DNA from: Fasciolopsis buskii
Taxonomy: Eukaryota; Platyhelminthes; Trematoda; Plagiorchiida; Fasciolidae
Assembly (NCBI GenBank): GCA_008360955.1
Contig: LUCM01004865.1
Location: forward strand, 1-64,000
Reading direction: 5' to 3'
Length of the DNA stretch: 64,000 nucleotides
Shown: positions 1 through 14,200 of the stretch, piece after piece
How the letters are laid out: every line of letters begins with the position of its first letter
How positions within the stretch are numbered: position 1 is the stretch's first letter
Notes under the pieces: model-generated
The model's input: only the letters and a program-made list of their open reading frames with translations
Told to the model about the DNA's origin: nothing
Database searches by the model: none
Program-made: the position numbers and the translations under genes

Positions 1-1290
1 GCCTTTGGCTCTGAGGGCTAGGGAGATAGACCTCTCAGCGGTGCCGTTCAGACGTTCGACTTGATCGTTTTCTTTGGGATTGTAGGAGGTGGTGTGGCTA
101 GGGGCCACATCCTTGTCTCCCAGGTACTCGGAGAGTACGTACGCTGCCAAATTGTGAAGAGTTGACTGAGGCGCCTGATGGCGTTGGAGGAGTACATGTC
201 CGGGCAAGGGATTGTGAATGGAAAGCACGAGTACTCACCAATGATGGTGAGGATATAACGATTACGGAACGTCGAAGGTAGCGGACTCTTAAAGTCAATG
301 CTTAGCCTTTCGAACGTTTGTGTTGCTTTGATTAAATATCTAGGGGTCGGTTTGTAGAAGTGCAGTTTCATTTTCGTGCAAACGTTGCATCGCGCAGTCA
401 TATTCTTAATTTCCGCCACAGAGTAGGGCAAGTTTTTAGTTCGGACAAAATTTGCTATTCAAGTCATTCCGGGATGACAAAATGAATCATGTAGATCTTT
501 CAGTTTGGTAATATCAAATAGAGAGCTGCAAGCGGCACGAGAGAGTGTATCCAGCACCGGGTTTTCTTTTCCTGGCCTGTAGATTATGTCATAGCTGTAG
601 ACGAACGACTCGAGTCGCAGTCGTTCAGTTTTATCATTTTTAATTTTGCTTAACGGTCTGTTATCGCACGTGAGAACCACGGTTCTCTGATCCGTAATGA
701 GCTTGAAGCAAATCCCTAGGAGGCAGTGTTGCCACTTGCAAATAGCCTCGACGACCGCGCAGGCTTCTTTTTCTACCGCCGGATGACGCTCCTCGCTGGC
801 AGTTAGACTATGCGAGGAAAATGCCACGGGACTATTGCTTTGACCACGGCAGTGTCTGGTGCGTCTGTTCCGATCACCAGAATGTCGCTCTGATTTCCAG
901 TATTATTCGTGGCACTCAATAACGGCTTGAGGTTGTCGAGGGTGTGCCTTACATATTGCGGTAAGGGTAAGTTTTGTTTTTCATGAGCGGGTTGATCTTG
1001 TCGGAAAGCGACTTTATCCACTGTAAATAGTACGAGAACATCCCGATGGCGCAAAGTAAAGAGTCCATGACCTTTGAAGCGGGAATTTCGTGCGGTGGTC
1101 CCATTCGTTCCGGATCGAGCCTGGCTTTTCCTTCCGATATAAGGTAATCCAGAAGTTTTTTTCATCAGCGAGTATCACGGTTTTGTCGGTGGTAAAAGTA
1201 ATACCATACTTTGTGCCTGCTTTGAGAAATCCATCAAGGTTTCCGTCGTGATCGGCTTTTGTGCTGTTAGAGTCGAATAGCACGATACGC
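1..1290 (-). mobile_element. Ty3/gypsy LTR-retrotransposon pol fragment, frameshifted, truncated at left edge
   Basis: Read on the minus strand, this stretch gives in order the end of a reverse transcriptase (about 1290-1010), the RT/RNase H junction (about 1165-830), RNase H with an ITDQR-type motif followed by a DNRPLSKIKND stretch (about 827-560), the integrase zinc-binding region with CNVC (about 431-360), and an integrase core beginning FERLSIDFKSPLP. At the left edge it still reads integrase (VERLNGTAERS), so the element continues outside the window. The order RT-RNase H-integrase is that of Ty3/gypsy, and it resembles the CsRn1 type known from flukes (from memory, not searched). Frame changes near 1165, 825 and 440 and stops in the integrase core show it is a dead copy. 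No LTR is visible here. Confidence 0.8.
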
Positions 1291-2506
1291 CCACTTGACC
1301 AACGGTTCTACCTGAACATCCTAGTTGCAGTCTGTGCCTCTTGATGCCATTATCCCTTCACTACCCGTGTATACTGGTTTGTTTCCTGTTCATCTAGAAC
1401 TGCCTTAGTCGTTCCCACTCCTGTTATTTGTTCGACGCCCGTCGCGTAAACAAGCTGCCAACGATGACTGCTGGGTTTCCATCTGATATATCGAAGCTCT
1501 AATATACGATCTCTCTTCTTCCCCCAAACTTCATAACTTTGGAATGTACTTCTACTTGGGAGATTCCTCTTCAATTGAGGATCATCCAGCTAGTTATCAC
1601 CTAAATACCATTTTGGGTACTTTCGCATGTGTGTTGGCGTTTACTCCTTTCGCTTTTACTTAATTACTATGCTTTGTAATGATTTCACTCAGTTTTTACA
1701 TTTTAAGTTACAAAAAGTAACGTATGCTGTTTAAGAACCCATTGAGACAAACCCGTCCTCGTCACCGTTACTCTATTTTAGACAGTTATTTTTCGACTAT
1801 TTGCGCTTGCGCTCGTCATATTGCTATGTAAGGAAGTAGTTACTTATTCGCAGATAACCACTGGCCCAACCTAGATGGAAGCGCTATGAATTTATCACGT
1901 TCAGGCATGCTGTATTGGTAAGATAGCATTTTTGGAAGAAAATGCCATCTGTGCTATTTCAGTTATAACTTTTATTTTAATAGTTTTTGTTTTGTGCATG
2001 CGGCTCACCGTTCAGCCTAAATAGTGAGAGCAGATTTGGGTTTCTAATCGAATGACGCACCTGGTAACCATGGTTGCGTGTTCATCGCTTCTTCAAAATA
2101 GGAGAAAACTGGATTCGTGAACCACAAAAATTTCAACCAAAAATTGCAGAGTAAAAGTTTTGCAATGCAAAGAGGCTCGGAAAAATCCTCGCAGTCGACT
2201 ATAGAGATTTTATCTGTAGTGTCTGAACGCCGTCTATACGATGTACAGCGGGGTTGAGATGCGCAAGCAACATACTGGGTGATCATAGAGGTTCTGATTG
2301 GATTGGCCGTCTGGAACTGCGGTGAACGTTCGCCAGTGTGGCTACACATTATTTACTGAGTGCAAAGTTTGCTTGGTAGATGGTTTAATTCCTCATGCTC
2401 TGGCCTCTTCTGATGACAGATTTTATTCCTATCAGTTTAGCTAATTATTTTCTAAACATGTCTTCAAAAAACTTACGTGGAGAACATCCTTTCTGTTTTT
2501 TATCTA
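1291..2506. other. Unassigned flank upstream of the PIKfyve first coding exon
   Basis: No protein family is recognisable on either strand. A short minus-strand open stretch at 1350-1574 and another at 2044-2349 carry no known motif. The upstream exon(s), promoter or 5' UTR of the PIKfyve gene may lie here, but I cannot point to a convincing TATA box, spliced-leader acceptor or CpG-rich block. Confidence 0.3.
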
Positions 2507-2845
2507 ATGGGCCGTGCTCATCCACTTTCTACTCCTCTGTACGGTCGGCATAATTATCAGGAATACACTGCCCCGGAAGATCATTTTCAATGCCAGCGGG
2601 CACTGGTACCGGACATTGCAACCCCTGATATACTTTCTCGCACGGGCATCCGAAGAATATCGTTTCCGTTGCGTGATGATTCTGACGATTTTAATTGCCA
2701 AGGCTTGCCGTCAGATCGTCGTTATTGGATGCTCGACCAAAGTTGTCCCCATTGTTTTGAATGCGGTTGCCGGTTTACTACTTTGAGAAGGAAGCATCAT
2801 TGTCGGGTTTGCGGGCGAATATTTTGTCATCAGTGCAGTAATCAG
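2507..2845 (+). CDS. PIKFYVE: PIKfyve exon 1: N-terminus and most of the FYVE zinc finger
   Basis: 113 codons from the first ATG (2507) in the open frame, ending CAG|GTTCGT in phase 0. The last ~40 residues are a FYVE finger: WMLD (the WxxD motif), a CxxC pair (CFEC), the basic patch RRKHHCR and CG..FC..C, supplying six of the eight zinc ligands. FYVE fingers bind PtdIns3P, which would bring the kinase to endosomes. The start is uncertain: the frame is also open upstream with non-ATG codons, and vertebrate PIKfyve has a longer N-terminus, so an upstream exon is possible. Confidence 0.85.
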
Positions 2846-5800
2846 GTTCGTTTTATTGTGCTCGGTTTCTGGTGCCTTTTTTATTTTGTGTTGTGATAAT
2901 CCTTAACCAATTTTAAACTTCATAGAATCACTTAATTAGAAACGGGCTCACACAATTTGCTTTTAATTTGATGTAGAAACAGTGGGTATGGAAATGGATC
3001 GATGAAAATGACAACCGGTAGACGGGGCGTAAGGTACTTGACTGTGACCTAACCAGCTGACATAAAACGATCTGATTCAATGGTGGACCGGAAATAATCT
3101 CAGGATCAAGGTGCTGATTGGCGTCCTCGGTGTCATTAGGAGCTCATCCAAGCTATCTTCTCTCGCTTTTCGTACCTAAGTTGCTTACTGTTTGCTTATT
3201 TTCGTCTAATCAAGTACCACAATATCAACTGTTTATAAATTTTTTTAAGATTTCTACACCACTTTAATTTTTATACCGAAAATCCGCGATTCATGAGCTA
3301 TTATTGGATCCGAGTAATCATGGCGTATGGTTAATAACTGATGTTTTATTTCTATATAAAACAAGGAATCCAATATACTCACTCTTTCCATCCTGTTTAT
3401 TACACGTTGTTCAGCATATTTATTGTGTAGTATAACAACAATATGATAACTTTTCGTCGCCAGGGGAATTTCACTCACTACTTGTGGGCTAGGGAGTTGT
3501 TTCTTATTGAGTAACTGTCCATTTCTGCAACATTTCTTCCCTCAGTTCCTTGAAGGACAACTTATCGGGCTCTCTGGGCCTCAGAGAGCGTGCAGTTATT
3601 GTGCTCTAACGTTACGAACCCAAATAAAACTGGAGAAAGTGTCGAAAAACAGCAACAAATTGGCCACACGTTCCCCAAAAGAAGGAAAAAATTCCCTCGG
3701 TCTCAGTGCGAATTCTCTAGAAGAAAATTCCGAAGACTGCTCTTTACAGCAGATTGAATGTGGCAATAAGGGGCTCTCCGATATTTGGAGTCGAATTAGC
3801 CAGACTGCAACTTTACCTAGTGTTTCTGGTGCCAAACAACTGTTATCAGCCGTTAATTTGGGGCGCACGTCAAAACAAACGATCGAGACCAATAAATCTC
3901 TTGTCAACACACTTGAATCACCTTGTGATATCTTTCCGAGATTCGTTGCGGCCAATTCACCTGTCTCGCACCGAAAACGTTTTACTCCTCCATCTCACCC
4001 TTCTGGTATGCGATCATCGTGGGGAATGAATGCCTCCCCATTGAATGTGAACATGCTTGGGAAGCAATTATCTACGTTCTCACCGAGTTTATTGCAGTCA
4101 GATCTAGACACAGATCCTCCCGATCGTTCTTCTATGTGTACAATGAACAAGCGGTGTGATTCAGTCGGACACGCCTGTACAGACCTGGACGATACGCAGA
4201 TTATTGCCCTATGGGAACGCACTGTCGAGCCTTACTTGAATTCCGCTCTCGAAAATGAACTCCTGGTTGAGGTTGAGAATCGGATAGACACAGGCTCTAT
4301 GGCACTGTCGAATATTCATCTGAATACCAAAGAGCTACAGTTGGTTATAGTTAAACATAATGGTCGAAAGATATGTTGCGCCTCCGGTCTAAGCCTCGTT
4401 TATTGGATTGTATCCACTGTTGAAGAAATGGATCACTGCAGGTGGGTTCTCAAAATTTAGATAACCCCTTATTTTTTCGGTACTCTGTTAATCCTAAATA
4501 AGTGTTATAGTGAGAAGTTCAAAGAGAGTAACTATCACTTGTTACTTTATAGTTCTTTGGGAAGATTGTTCATCCGGTCACCAAATGTTTACTAGTGCAA
4601 GCACGAAAGCGGACATTTAGTCACTGCTTAGACCAGTCTCCCTATATGGATTGGCCTAAATCGGTTGCGAATTTTTTGATGGTGAAGCCAGTTTAAGTGA
4701 GTCTCATAATCAACTTACAAGTACAATCTGTATGTTGTACATTTATGCTCGTCTGTAAGGCTAAATGGCTAACACGCTTTCATTGATGCTTATTCTTAAT
4801 TTTCAACGTCGAGATTCTACGGATATTCAGCATTAAAATATGGGGTTGGATCTCTGAATTTAGCTTCAGGTATCAAACTGTCGAATTGGGCACTCACGTA
4901 ACTCGTTTCAAGTGCCCAAATATAACTTGTGAATTTCCTTTTTTCATGACAAAACGCGAAAGTTAGCATTTAACCATTTAGTCATTAAATGTGCAAAACC
5001 CATTTGCGTTTATACCACATGATGCAGTAAAACATTTTCTCGATCTCGGTGTATTCAGTTGAAATAATCGGTTCTCACCACACACTGGTTTGCGTTACGG
5101 TGAAGTGTGAATGAAACTTGCTTTTTTTCCCTTGAACGGAGGCCAAATATACATTAACCCATTATGAAAAGGCTGTTCATTATATGAGCTGTTGATGTGC
5201 CGAAATATAACAATATCTGTTACTGTTGATATCCATTTTCTTATTATCCAGATGGAGAGCACGCTCTGCCTGTCAGCGTTTTATGGATCTCTCGTTACTA
5301 CTTGATCTGAACCAACCAAGGAGATTGACTTTTCGAGATGACTTTACTCCGTACGAATTAAGATCGGTAAGTAATAATGTCTATTGTCTCGTGTTTGCAT
5401 TGTGCACTCTACTTAATGAATGTTTACTAGTACTTGTTATGATTGTACAGTATTATAAAGGAGTGCTAATAAACAGCTCAAGAACCAGCGGCAGCTCAGA
5501 TTTGTTATTGCAACTGAGTTCCTTCACCCTTCACCAAAAGCTGCGTCTTCATGGTACTTCAATTCACAACTAAGCATTTCTCCTTTGCACTTCGAATGAA
5601 TAGAAGTACTTTTTTATTTCATATTCTTGATAACACGTGCGTATATTCGGTACTGCCCTTTGTAAAGGTACGATCACCTGTTATACTCTCGCCGCGCAAT
5701 TTGGAGCGTCGAGTTTCATGTCCAGCTACCGCTACGCCTACTACTTCGCACATCTCAACCATAAATAATCTTGACGAACCGGATTGGCTACGCGAAATTG

Positions 5801-8800
5801 ATGAGTTTTCCGCTCGAATTCGCGGTGATCCACCATCCAGTGCTCATCCCAGCTCCGTGGCAAGTGACGGTGAGGTTGCCATTGGACACGTTTCCAGTAC
5901 TCGGGGTCCAGGTTAGATTTGTTTTTGAGAAGACCTGTCAGCTTTCGACAAGCGTCTTTCTTCGATGACCTTTGCTCTTTTCGTTATCGGTCAATTTCCT
6001 ATTTAAATGTCTAAAATTGGTAGCAGCCCATTGGACGAAAATAATGTAATTTCTCGTTTCTAGAACAAAACGAATTAAATGATAAGCGATAGGTGCCAGT
6101 CGCCAAGTGTATCAGAAAGAGCATAGTTTGCAGCGTCAGAATGTAATGACTAGTATACTGTGGATCTAATACCAAGTCGTCTATCTGCTGAATAATTGAT
6201 TTGTAGCTTTGAACTCCAGCAAGTCTCGTCCTCGTCAACTAGTCTGATTGGAAGTGGAGAGTATCTCATGTTATCTCAAATGAACGTCCAGTTTACTGCG
6301 CATGGTCGCCGTTTAACCGGCTATTGCTCCTACATCACTAATCGATGACAAGTTATTTTCTGATCCGACCAGTAAAATTAAATTCGCTTTGTTTCTTCGT
6401 CGATAAAATGTCATCACAGGTCGTTCTGACAACTCCCTTTTACGGTTTTTTTTTCAGTGTACCGAACTCAAGCTAATCTATCGACGTCTTTGGAATTGGG
6501 TATGAAATTTCTGTTCTATCTCGATGAGGTTTTGGTTTTATTTTGTTCTTGTGATACGACGGCTGTTTTATTACGCTTTTACAATGTTAATTTAGCCTCC
6601 AAATGCGTAGTCTGGGTATTGTCGTAAACTACGGTTTCCCGTCATTTTAACGGAAATCAAGTTGGTCTCAATGTGAAATTCAATGTTCGCTAAGATATCT
6701 TGCACTTAGTTTCACAATGTCACTTAAATGGCTCCATGCCTCATGGATGGTTAGAACAGTCTCACGTTCTTTTGCAGAACCGTAAATGTTTTGCTCTCCA
6801 TTTTCACAAATTCTCTTTTTTTTAATGTTGCACATTTCCTTCATGGAACTTTGTGGTGGTCTTTAGTGGTATCACAGCGACCTGCTGATGATAGCCGAGG
6901 GTCATGCGGTATGCATAAATGACTGGAAAAATGCTTTTTTTTCATTTTAGGCTTTAGGTTGAATATAAAAAGATCACAATAGAATTAGTATTTTTATAAG
7001 TTGCATCTGGTTCTATATTCGTCTAATTCAGTGATACTCATGTTTCGCTTATTTTCCCCCTTTTTGGACATCTTCGAGAAGTTATGCTGAGGAAAAACCT
7101 CTGCTTTGCAACAGTCGTTTGATTTTCCTGCATCTCATGCTAATATATCTCTTCCCCTTGATTTGTTGTCTTTTTCAGATCATTGTTTCAAGCAGACAGG
7201 TCGTACATTTGAGTTGGGCGAAGAAATCCGTCCATCAGTTGATTCTGGTTGCACTTCACCAGTTACTCGTCTTCATCCTACGAGTGACCGAACAAATAAT
7301 TCCGAAAATTCCACGACCGTTCGCGTTCGTAGAGCTCCTCCTGTTTCTGAAGAAACACGAAAATTCGCATCCAAATACTGGGAAGTTGCAGAACCCATGA
7401 GGTTCGTATATCAGTCTACATACTCTGTTCTTGATACATAAAGTCACATCCGTGCTATTTCCAGGTTTATTATTTCAGAATTCGTCACGAGCATTCGGAC
7501 AACTAACCGGACTTAAGACATTAATTCGGCCGAAAAGCAAAATAGTTGGAAAATCTTCAAACTAAATGAAAGTACCGCATGATTGATCCAATGAAACGTA
7601 GGATCGAAATGAAGCTCATTACGCACACCACGGGATGTTCGCTCGTCGGGAGTGTTTGATGTCAATATGTTGCTTCATGATGTGGCGACGAAAGCAGATT
7701 AGTACGATCTTAAGACAGTGACTGACATTGACTGGATGTAATCTTTCGTGACTATCGATCGTGGTGTCCGATAAGCCGAGATGACCCATTGCTAGACTGT
7801 CATGTGAGCATCAGGCACCGCACGCGATCCGAGCAGAGTGCATCTAGCAGCTCACAGTCTCGGTGAAAAAATGCGGGTTGATATGAAGTTACTGTTATGG
7901 TCGGTGACCATTCTAGGGTTTTTGGTGCCGCGGATTGTATTTCTGCTATTTATTTTCCAAAATAACTTGCCATTTTTTCAGTATTTCGAAGTTGACGGTA
8001 TTTTAAGTATTGCGCGGTCGAATACTTTTATATGTCCGCGAAGCGATTCGTGAAAACTCGTTCTGTGATTGGCTAGTCCACACATCGATCAAGGCCACCC
8101 AACAAAACTATATAAACGATAGAACTCACTTGAATTCTGACTTGTGTTTGTGGGTGACCAATAAACGCGCGGCAGTGTCCTGTGTTCGTCTTCTCTCTTC
8201 CGCTAGAGGGCTCGGCTAGCTATTCGTATTTCGTACCGCTTACTGTTCCATGAGGCTGCTCATTCAAAGGAGCGGCAGTTCTGTCCCGTTCGTTGTGCGA
8301 CTACGGGCCTTGATTCTTGAGCCCGAACTTTTTGTGTCTCTGTGTTCGTGTCCTACTAGTAATTGGTGTCGAATACTACCGGCTTGTAGAGAAAATGTAC
8401 AAAGTGGTTTTATAAACCCCCTAATGGTGATTGCATTTTCCGGAAGCTGACTGAATTTCAACTAGTAGTTTGTCAGTCACCTTCAGTGTGTAGAAGATCA
8501 CCCAGTAAACACCTCTATATTTCAGTTACGATTTCCCATTTCACTGGTTGCCGTTGATTTTTCGAGTAAATTTCACATTTTCCATAACTCAACGGTCGTT
8601 GCGCTTGTAGCAGAAACTTATGTAAATACGTGAGTAGCTTGCCCGCATTCTCAGTTTCCGATGTCATCATCCAAGGAATGCTTTCTATGATATGTGATCG
8701 TGCTTCGAGCTTTCGCAATAGCTGTCCATTTTTTTTAAATTGCGAGAGTGAGTATGCTTCACGTGTCCCTACAATGGAAAGGTGTCAATGTTTTTTTCAA

Positions 8801-11181
8801 GACTGATGTTTTACCCAAACTTAGACTGATCCCTGTGTTCTTGGGCAGTTTAACTCTTCATTTTTCCCTTAAATATAGCACTTTCTTCTCGTCCAACGCG
8901 ATATCGTTCATTGTTTGTTCCCGGTGTCAAACACAACTCATTCACTGCAGTGTTGCTTGATCCCATATGCACATGAATAAATCAGTCACTCATGACAAAA
9001 ATGAAAAGGCCCAAAGTCAATGACCAGGTGACTGTAATACATCATTTACCCGAGAACATCAGCGCAGTTTTACAACACATTCCAAAGTGTTGCTGCGTCC
9101 TAATACGTGTATTATTGGTCGCATCAATGCGGGGACCCATTTGTATTTACACTTCCATGAATGAAAAACTTACAGCTTACTCAAAGAAATTGATCGAAAA
9201 AGTAACCGTTAGGACGTGACCCTAAATTAACATCTGTTCCCACATCCCGAGTATTTCCCAGACGGATTTATCCTGTTTGGGAGGGGGCAGAACAAAGTAT
9301 GCGGAAAACTATTCGTCAAGAAAGCGGGACCTCTAACGGGTCCAGACGCATCCCTAAGACGTTGAATTATTAGGATGAAGACAAAAGTTTTATTCTTTGC
9401 TACAGAATCTACTCATTGGAGTCTTCTAAATGCCCATGGACAAAAAACTTGTTTAAATATTTGATCTCCTTCTTGATGAGGATGGAGTTGATCTTGGCGG
9501 TTGCATTACCATATCCGGCATATATGAGCTATAAGGTTGCTGTGCTTCTCCGAGATCTGCAAAGCATTATTTAAATCGCTTCCTTCTGGATCCCCACTGC
9601 GGAGCTTGTTTTGTCAAGACGCCAGCCTGCACTTAAGCCATACCCCACATGCAATCCAAGGTGTAATGTGCAGAGTTCACCATGCAAGCTAGTCCTTCCA
9701 TTCGCTATCTTCACATCAGCGGCTATCCATCGAGCACCGTGATTCTTCTATGTGCTCGGTACTACGCAGTTGCTCAGAGCGAAGTTGAAGGTTGACTTAA
9801 AATACTCTACCTCGAGCTTTTGACAAAATGGTCTAACCCACGAAGCAGTAAGACGATCTGAGAGACATGTAACTCAGTGAGGATCAATGGTTTGTTGTTC
9901 AGTTCGTGCACCATTCGGATGGGGCTAGACATCCTGGTTACCCAGTACATCCCTCTGCTGCAGATGCCCGTGTGAATACAGCCATATGCTCCACACGCCA
10001 CTCATTATTGGTTTAGAATTAGGGTTTAATCATCTCCCTTAGGTTGATTACGAAAGACCCGTCCACTCTGTAGAGGGCGCTGGGCATTCGCCTTCGTCTT
10101 GACGCTTCATTCGGAACATCTCCGCTACAAGTAGGCGGTGCGTAAGGCCTCCTCAATGGAAGCCATTTAAGACGCAGGTCACCTGCGTGGATTTCGAGGG
10201 ATGTTCAGAGTAAGTAGCCGACTAAGAGCTTGAGACATCCACTGTTGACCATGCTGAGACATTTGGAGACGAACAGTCGAACATAGTAACACCACTTGCG
10301 ACTAATTGTAAAACCAAAGTAAATACCGAATAGATTTCTGCCCGATTCGGTTCCATTGATTTTAGTTAGATATGAGATATGTGGTCACCAGTACGAAACA
10401 TGTTACCACCGTTTTCGCATTTTTGATCATGGTAGACGATGGTAAGTCCGAATTAGCTATATGCGTATTTATGTTGCAATTTTCGTGAAAGCAGAAACAA
10501 CGAATATCTTAGCTAGCACTGGGCTCGTTCATTGTGCTTCTCTGGACTTCTTGTTTCTTCACCAGATTGTCTTACGACGAACACGTTTGGCTAACTGTTA
10601 AACAAGATGCACGTGATAACTATATCAATGGTAAATGGACTAAGTCAATTTTGTCCTTGGCTCGAAGTGTTTGCCAAATGGTCTCATTTGATCTGCGTTC
10701 TTCGGGCATGAAAATTCCGACTTTACCAGATACTGAGAAGAGTACGCCGGAGAATTCGGATCCGTTGAGTTCTGCTGTGGAACGATCACGAATGTTCTAT
10801 TCTCCAATGGATATTCGACATTATGTGCATGTGAAAATGGTGAGCTGTCCAGTCGTTGCCATAACCTGCTTTATCCCTTCTAATCGTTCACGATGCCCAT
10901 GTAGTTGGTTACATCGTTATTATCTCCTTCGTTTAGGCGCACGTTAAAGGCGGTGTGGATTTAGAAATATCGACAGGTTTTCTCTTTTATTAGCTAGAAT
11001 AACAGTGCACTCGCAAAAAAAGAAATACGTGTAAAGTTTGGGAAACTTTTAAGGCGAAAGCTTAGCTGGGTTGTCACACTACATATGTTACAGTGTACAG
11101 AAGGTAGTAACAGGATAGGCCAAAGAATCTATAGGTTATCCGGCAAGTATATATGCATTTGTAAATATATATATATATGCA

Positions 11182-11216
<35 letters not shown>

Positions 11217-14200
11217 AGAGCGCACTTGTGTGCTGCACATCCAAAAGTCAAAGTTGCCGGAATCGAATCGGTGACCTTTTGTTTACTGAATGCATGTTTG
11301 GATACCTCAGACCAGGAACGCAAATAACGTAATTAAACAGTGTTGTAGAAGTACTATTTCAACAGTTAACCTGCATTTGATCACTTTACTAATTTCCACT
11401 TTAGCGAAATAAAAATGTCTAACAAATTACGAAGGAATGTGGCAAATATTGCTATGTCCTCAGGTATCATGCAAAACCAGATGTTATATGGGATGGAAAA
11501 GCCGCTTACGTATCCTGGACCCAAAGCCTACTGGGCGGTAACAGAAGACTACTGATGTGATCCTGATTCGCAGTATGGGATTTCGGCGATTGGTCCTTTA
11601 CGTCCCATACGCCATCCGTAGTTACCTCGGAAGCACGGTTTTTCACCTCTCCAGAATAGGTGACAGTGGTCAATTAATCTCGTGGGAAGCACCGATTATA
11701 CCTGCATCTCTAGGGGCCAATAGATAAAGCTCCCTTGCAGAGACTATCTCAGATGTGATCATTTGTTGGCATTTCAAGGGTAGGGAGGAGGGGTTCGGCA
11801 CAAACGACAATTAATGGCAATTTGTCATCTCAAGAACAGCTACCATCCCTTGCTTAGTAAGATCACATGCGATTAATCTCTTTTTGGTCTTCTTGGTCGT
11901 AGTTGCCGACCCTCTCGGTGCTACAGTGTAGTAAGTATAACGGTTTATAGTACTTCCACAGCACCAATATTTCGTTAATGTGTTAATATCCATAGTGGAG
12001 TCCTGTCGTTTACCGGGCTGGAACGAGAATGACACCGAAAACGGTCGACTATAGACGTCGTCTTATATGAACCGAAACCTGAGTCAGTGGCGTTAGTGCT
12101 GTTTGCAATGCATCATCATCTTCATCGTTATCGTGCATGGTTAAACAGAAAGGCGAGCCCTATTGCTTGCAGCCTTTCCCATCGTGTCACACATTGCAAC
12201 GTAAAGAGCGACTAGACAAAGTGGACAGGGAGCGAACCTACAGAATTGGGATGCTGCGGTGGCTTCTCCATCGTTTCCCTTCCGCGTATGAATAATAAAA
12301 ACAAGCTAACGAAGAAGGAAAATAACTTGTGTGGTTTGACTTGCAAAAAATACCACTTTTTCGTATTTTTTTAGTATGCCGTCTCTTATTGCCTTCATCC
12401 CAGCTTCCAGATGATACTAATGCGGAATGTGAGATCTTTTCTGGGACTATATTAACCAAGCGGCCCACACACCGTTTCATGCCGACGATGTTGCTGTATC
12501 CTCGAATTTTACTTCTTGCTTGTTCCATCGAGTATCAGCGTACACTAACCAAGATGACGTGGCTTGATTCGCAAATTATGCAGGTTGGTGCCTTCTTCTA
12601 TTTTCACTGCTATTATGGTTTTTTCGACCCAAGATCTCTTCTGCCTCATTTCTCACCGTTGATCATTGCTTAGTCCTGTCTCTCTCTAATCCGTCTCAAA
12701 GGTATGGAAACCATTCAAATCAACTCAGAAATCAACAACGTCTGTAGCGTACAAAGTCGAGAACACGGACGCATATGACGTTATTTTTTTGCTCAGCTTG
12801 GTGGATGAAGGCGATCGGCTAAATTGGATCGCAACATTTAGATGGCTGATTGGTTGGCGGGGTAGTATGAGAGATAGTTGTCATTGGTAAATTTGAAGAG
12901 CGACATGTGGTGGGACGATTGATTTATTAATGCACTGTTGTGTGGAATATACAAGCATGTCGATTTTAGTTGTAACAAAGCGCTTGCTTTTATGTTAAGA
13001 GGATAGTGATGTATTTTCGGAACCATATCTACGGTTCATCTACCGTCTGCTTAATGTTCCGAAGGAAAATGTTGAATTTATATGTAGTTATTTCCAAAAT
13101 CAAACGGATTAAGTAAATTATTTAGAAATTTAAAACGTTTCTCGGATTCTCTCGCTAATCTAGGCGCAATGATTTAGCTCGTCCTGCTCTAACCAGTTTC
13201 ATCATTTTCATCATTGTTCAGCGTTAAAAAGCAGAGCCATACCCCGCTGATCGCTACCTTCTTCAGTGTTAAAAGTTACAATAAGCGGAATAAATATAAA
13301 AGATCGATAGGTAGTGTATCTACAGGAGAGTAGAAGGAAAAGAATGCCGTTGTAAACAACACTCGGAACTGTGGACCAGATCGGGGCAGAGCTGTATGCC
13401 ACCCGGCACGCCCCCAGGTTGCAGATAGGGGAATGACCGCCAAGCCGCGGTTAGCCGTGAATAAATTGGGGCCATACTCACCAAATAAGCGGCCTCGGAC
13501 AAGCAGTGGGTGTCAATAATGCGGTGGGTTTTCGTTTGGCAGGCGTTCTCTCTGAAAAACAGCCTGAAAGCTAAAATGGCACTGTGATGCGTTGAATTTG
13601 GCCCCTCATCGAATACGGTCATTGTCCCTTGCCCGATTCCATCTGGACTAAGCTTCCCAGAAAGGTGAAGGAAGTTGTTGGCCATCGGTTAGTCTGATAC
13701 TGTCCTGCTGTCTTGCAGGCCTCACCTAGATGTGCAAAGACTACAGGTACATCCTCGAACAAAAAGCCGGGCAGTGCTGGGGACACCACTCATATCTTAT
13801 TCTCGAGTCGAGGTGACAAATCTATAATTTGGGACTCTTTCATGACGAAAGTCAACTAACATAGCGTGTTGGAATATAAGGACCTTGTTAGAGACGGGAA
13901 TTCAGATCCTCACAATGCGGACACCACACGACTATCAAGTAGATATTACTTGTTTGTCAGAAGTTCCCCTTCTCAATTGGAGCTCACAATCTATCAAGGT
14001 TCCAGGGGCGGATACTGTCTACTGGCTCCATCATAATGGACCAACGGACAACTCTGACCTCCATGGTGTTGCAATTACCCTAGGTAAGGAAGCTAACAAG
14101 GCGTTCATTTCCTGAGAGCGAATATCCTCTAGACTAGCTTTAGCGCGTTCCAAAGGCTATCCCCAGAGCTTGACAGTGATACCCGTTGACTCGCCGACCA

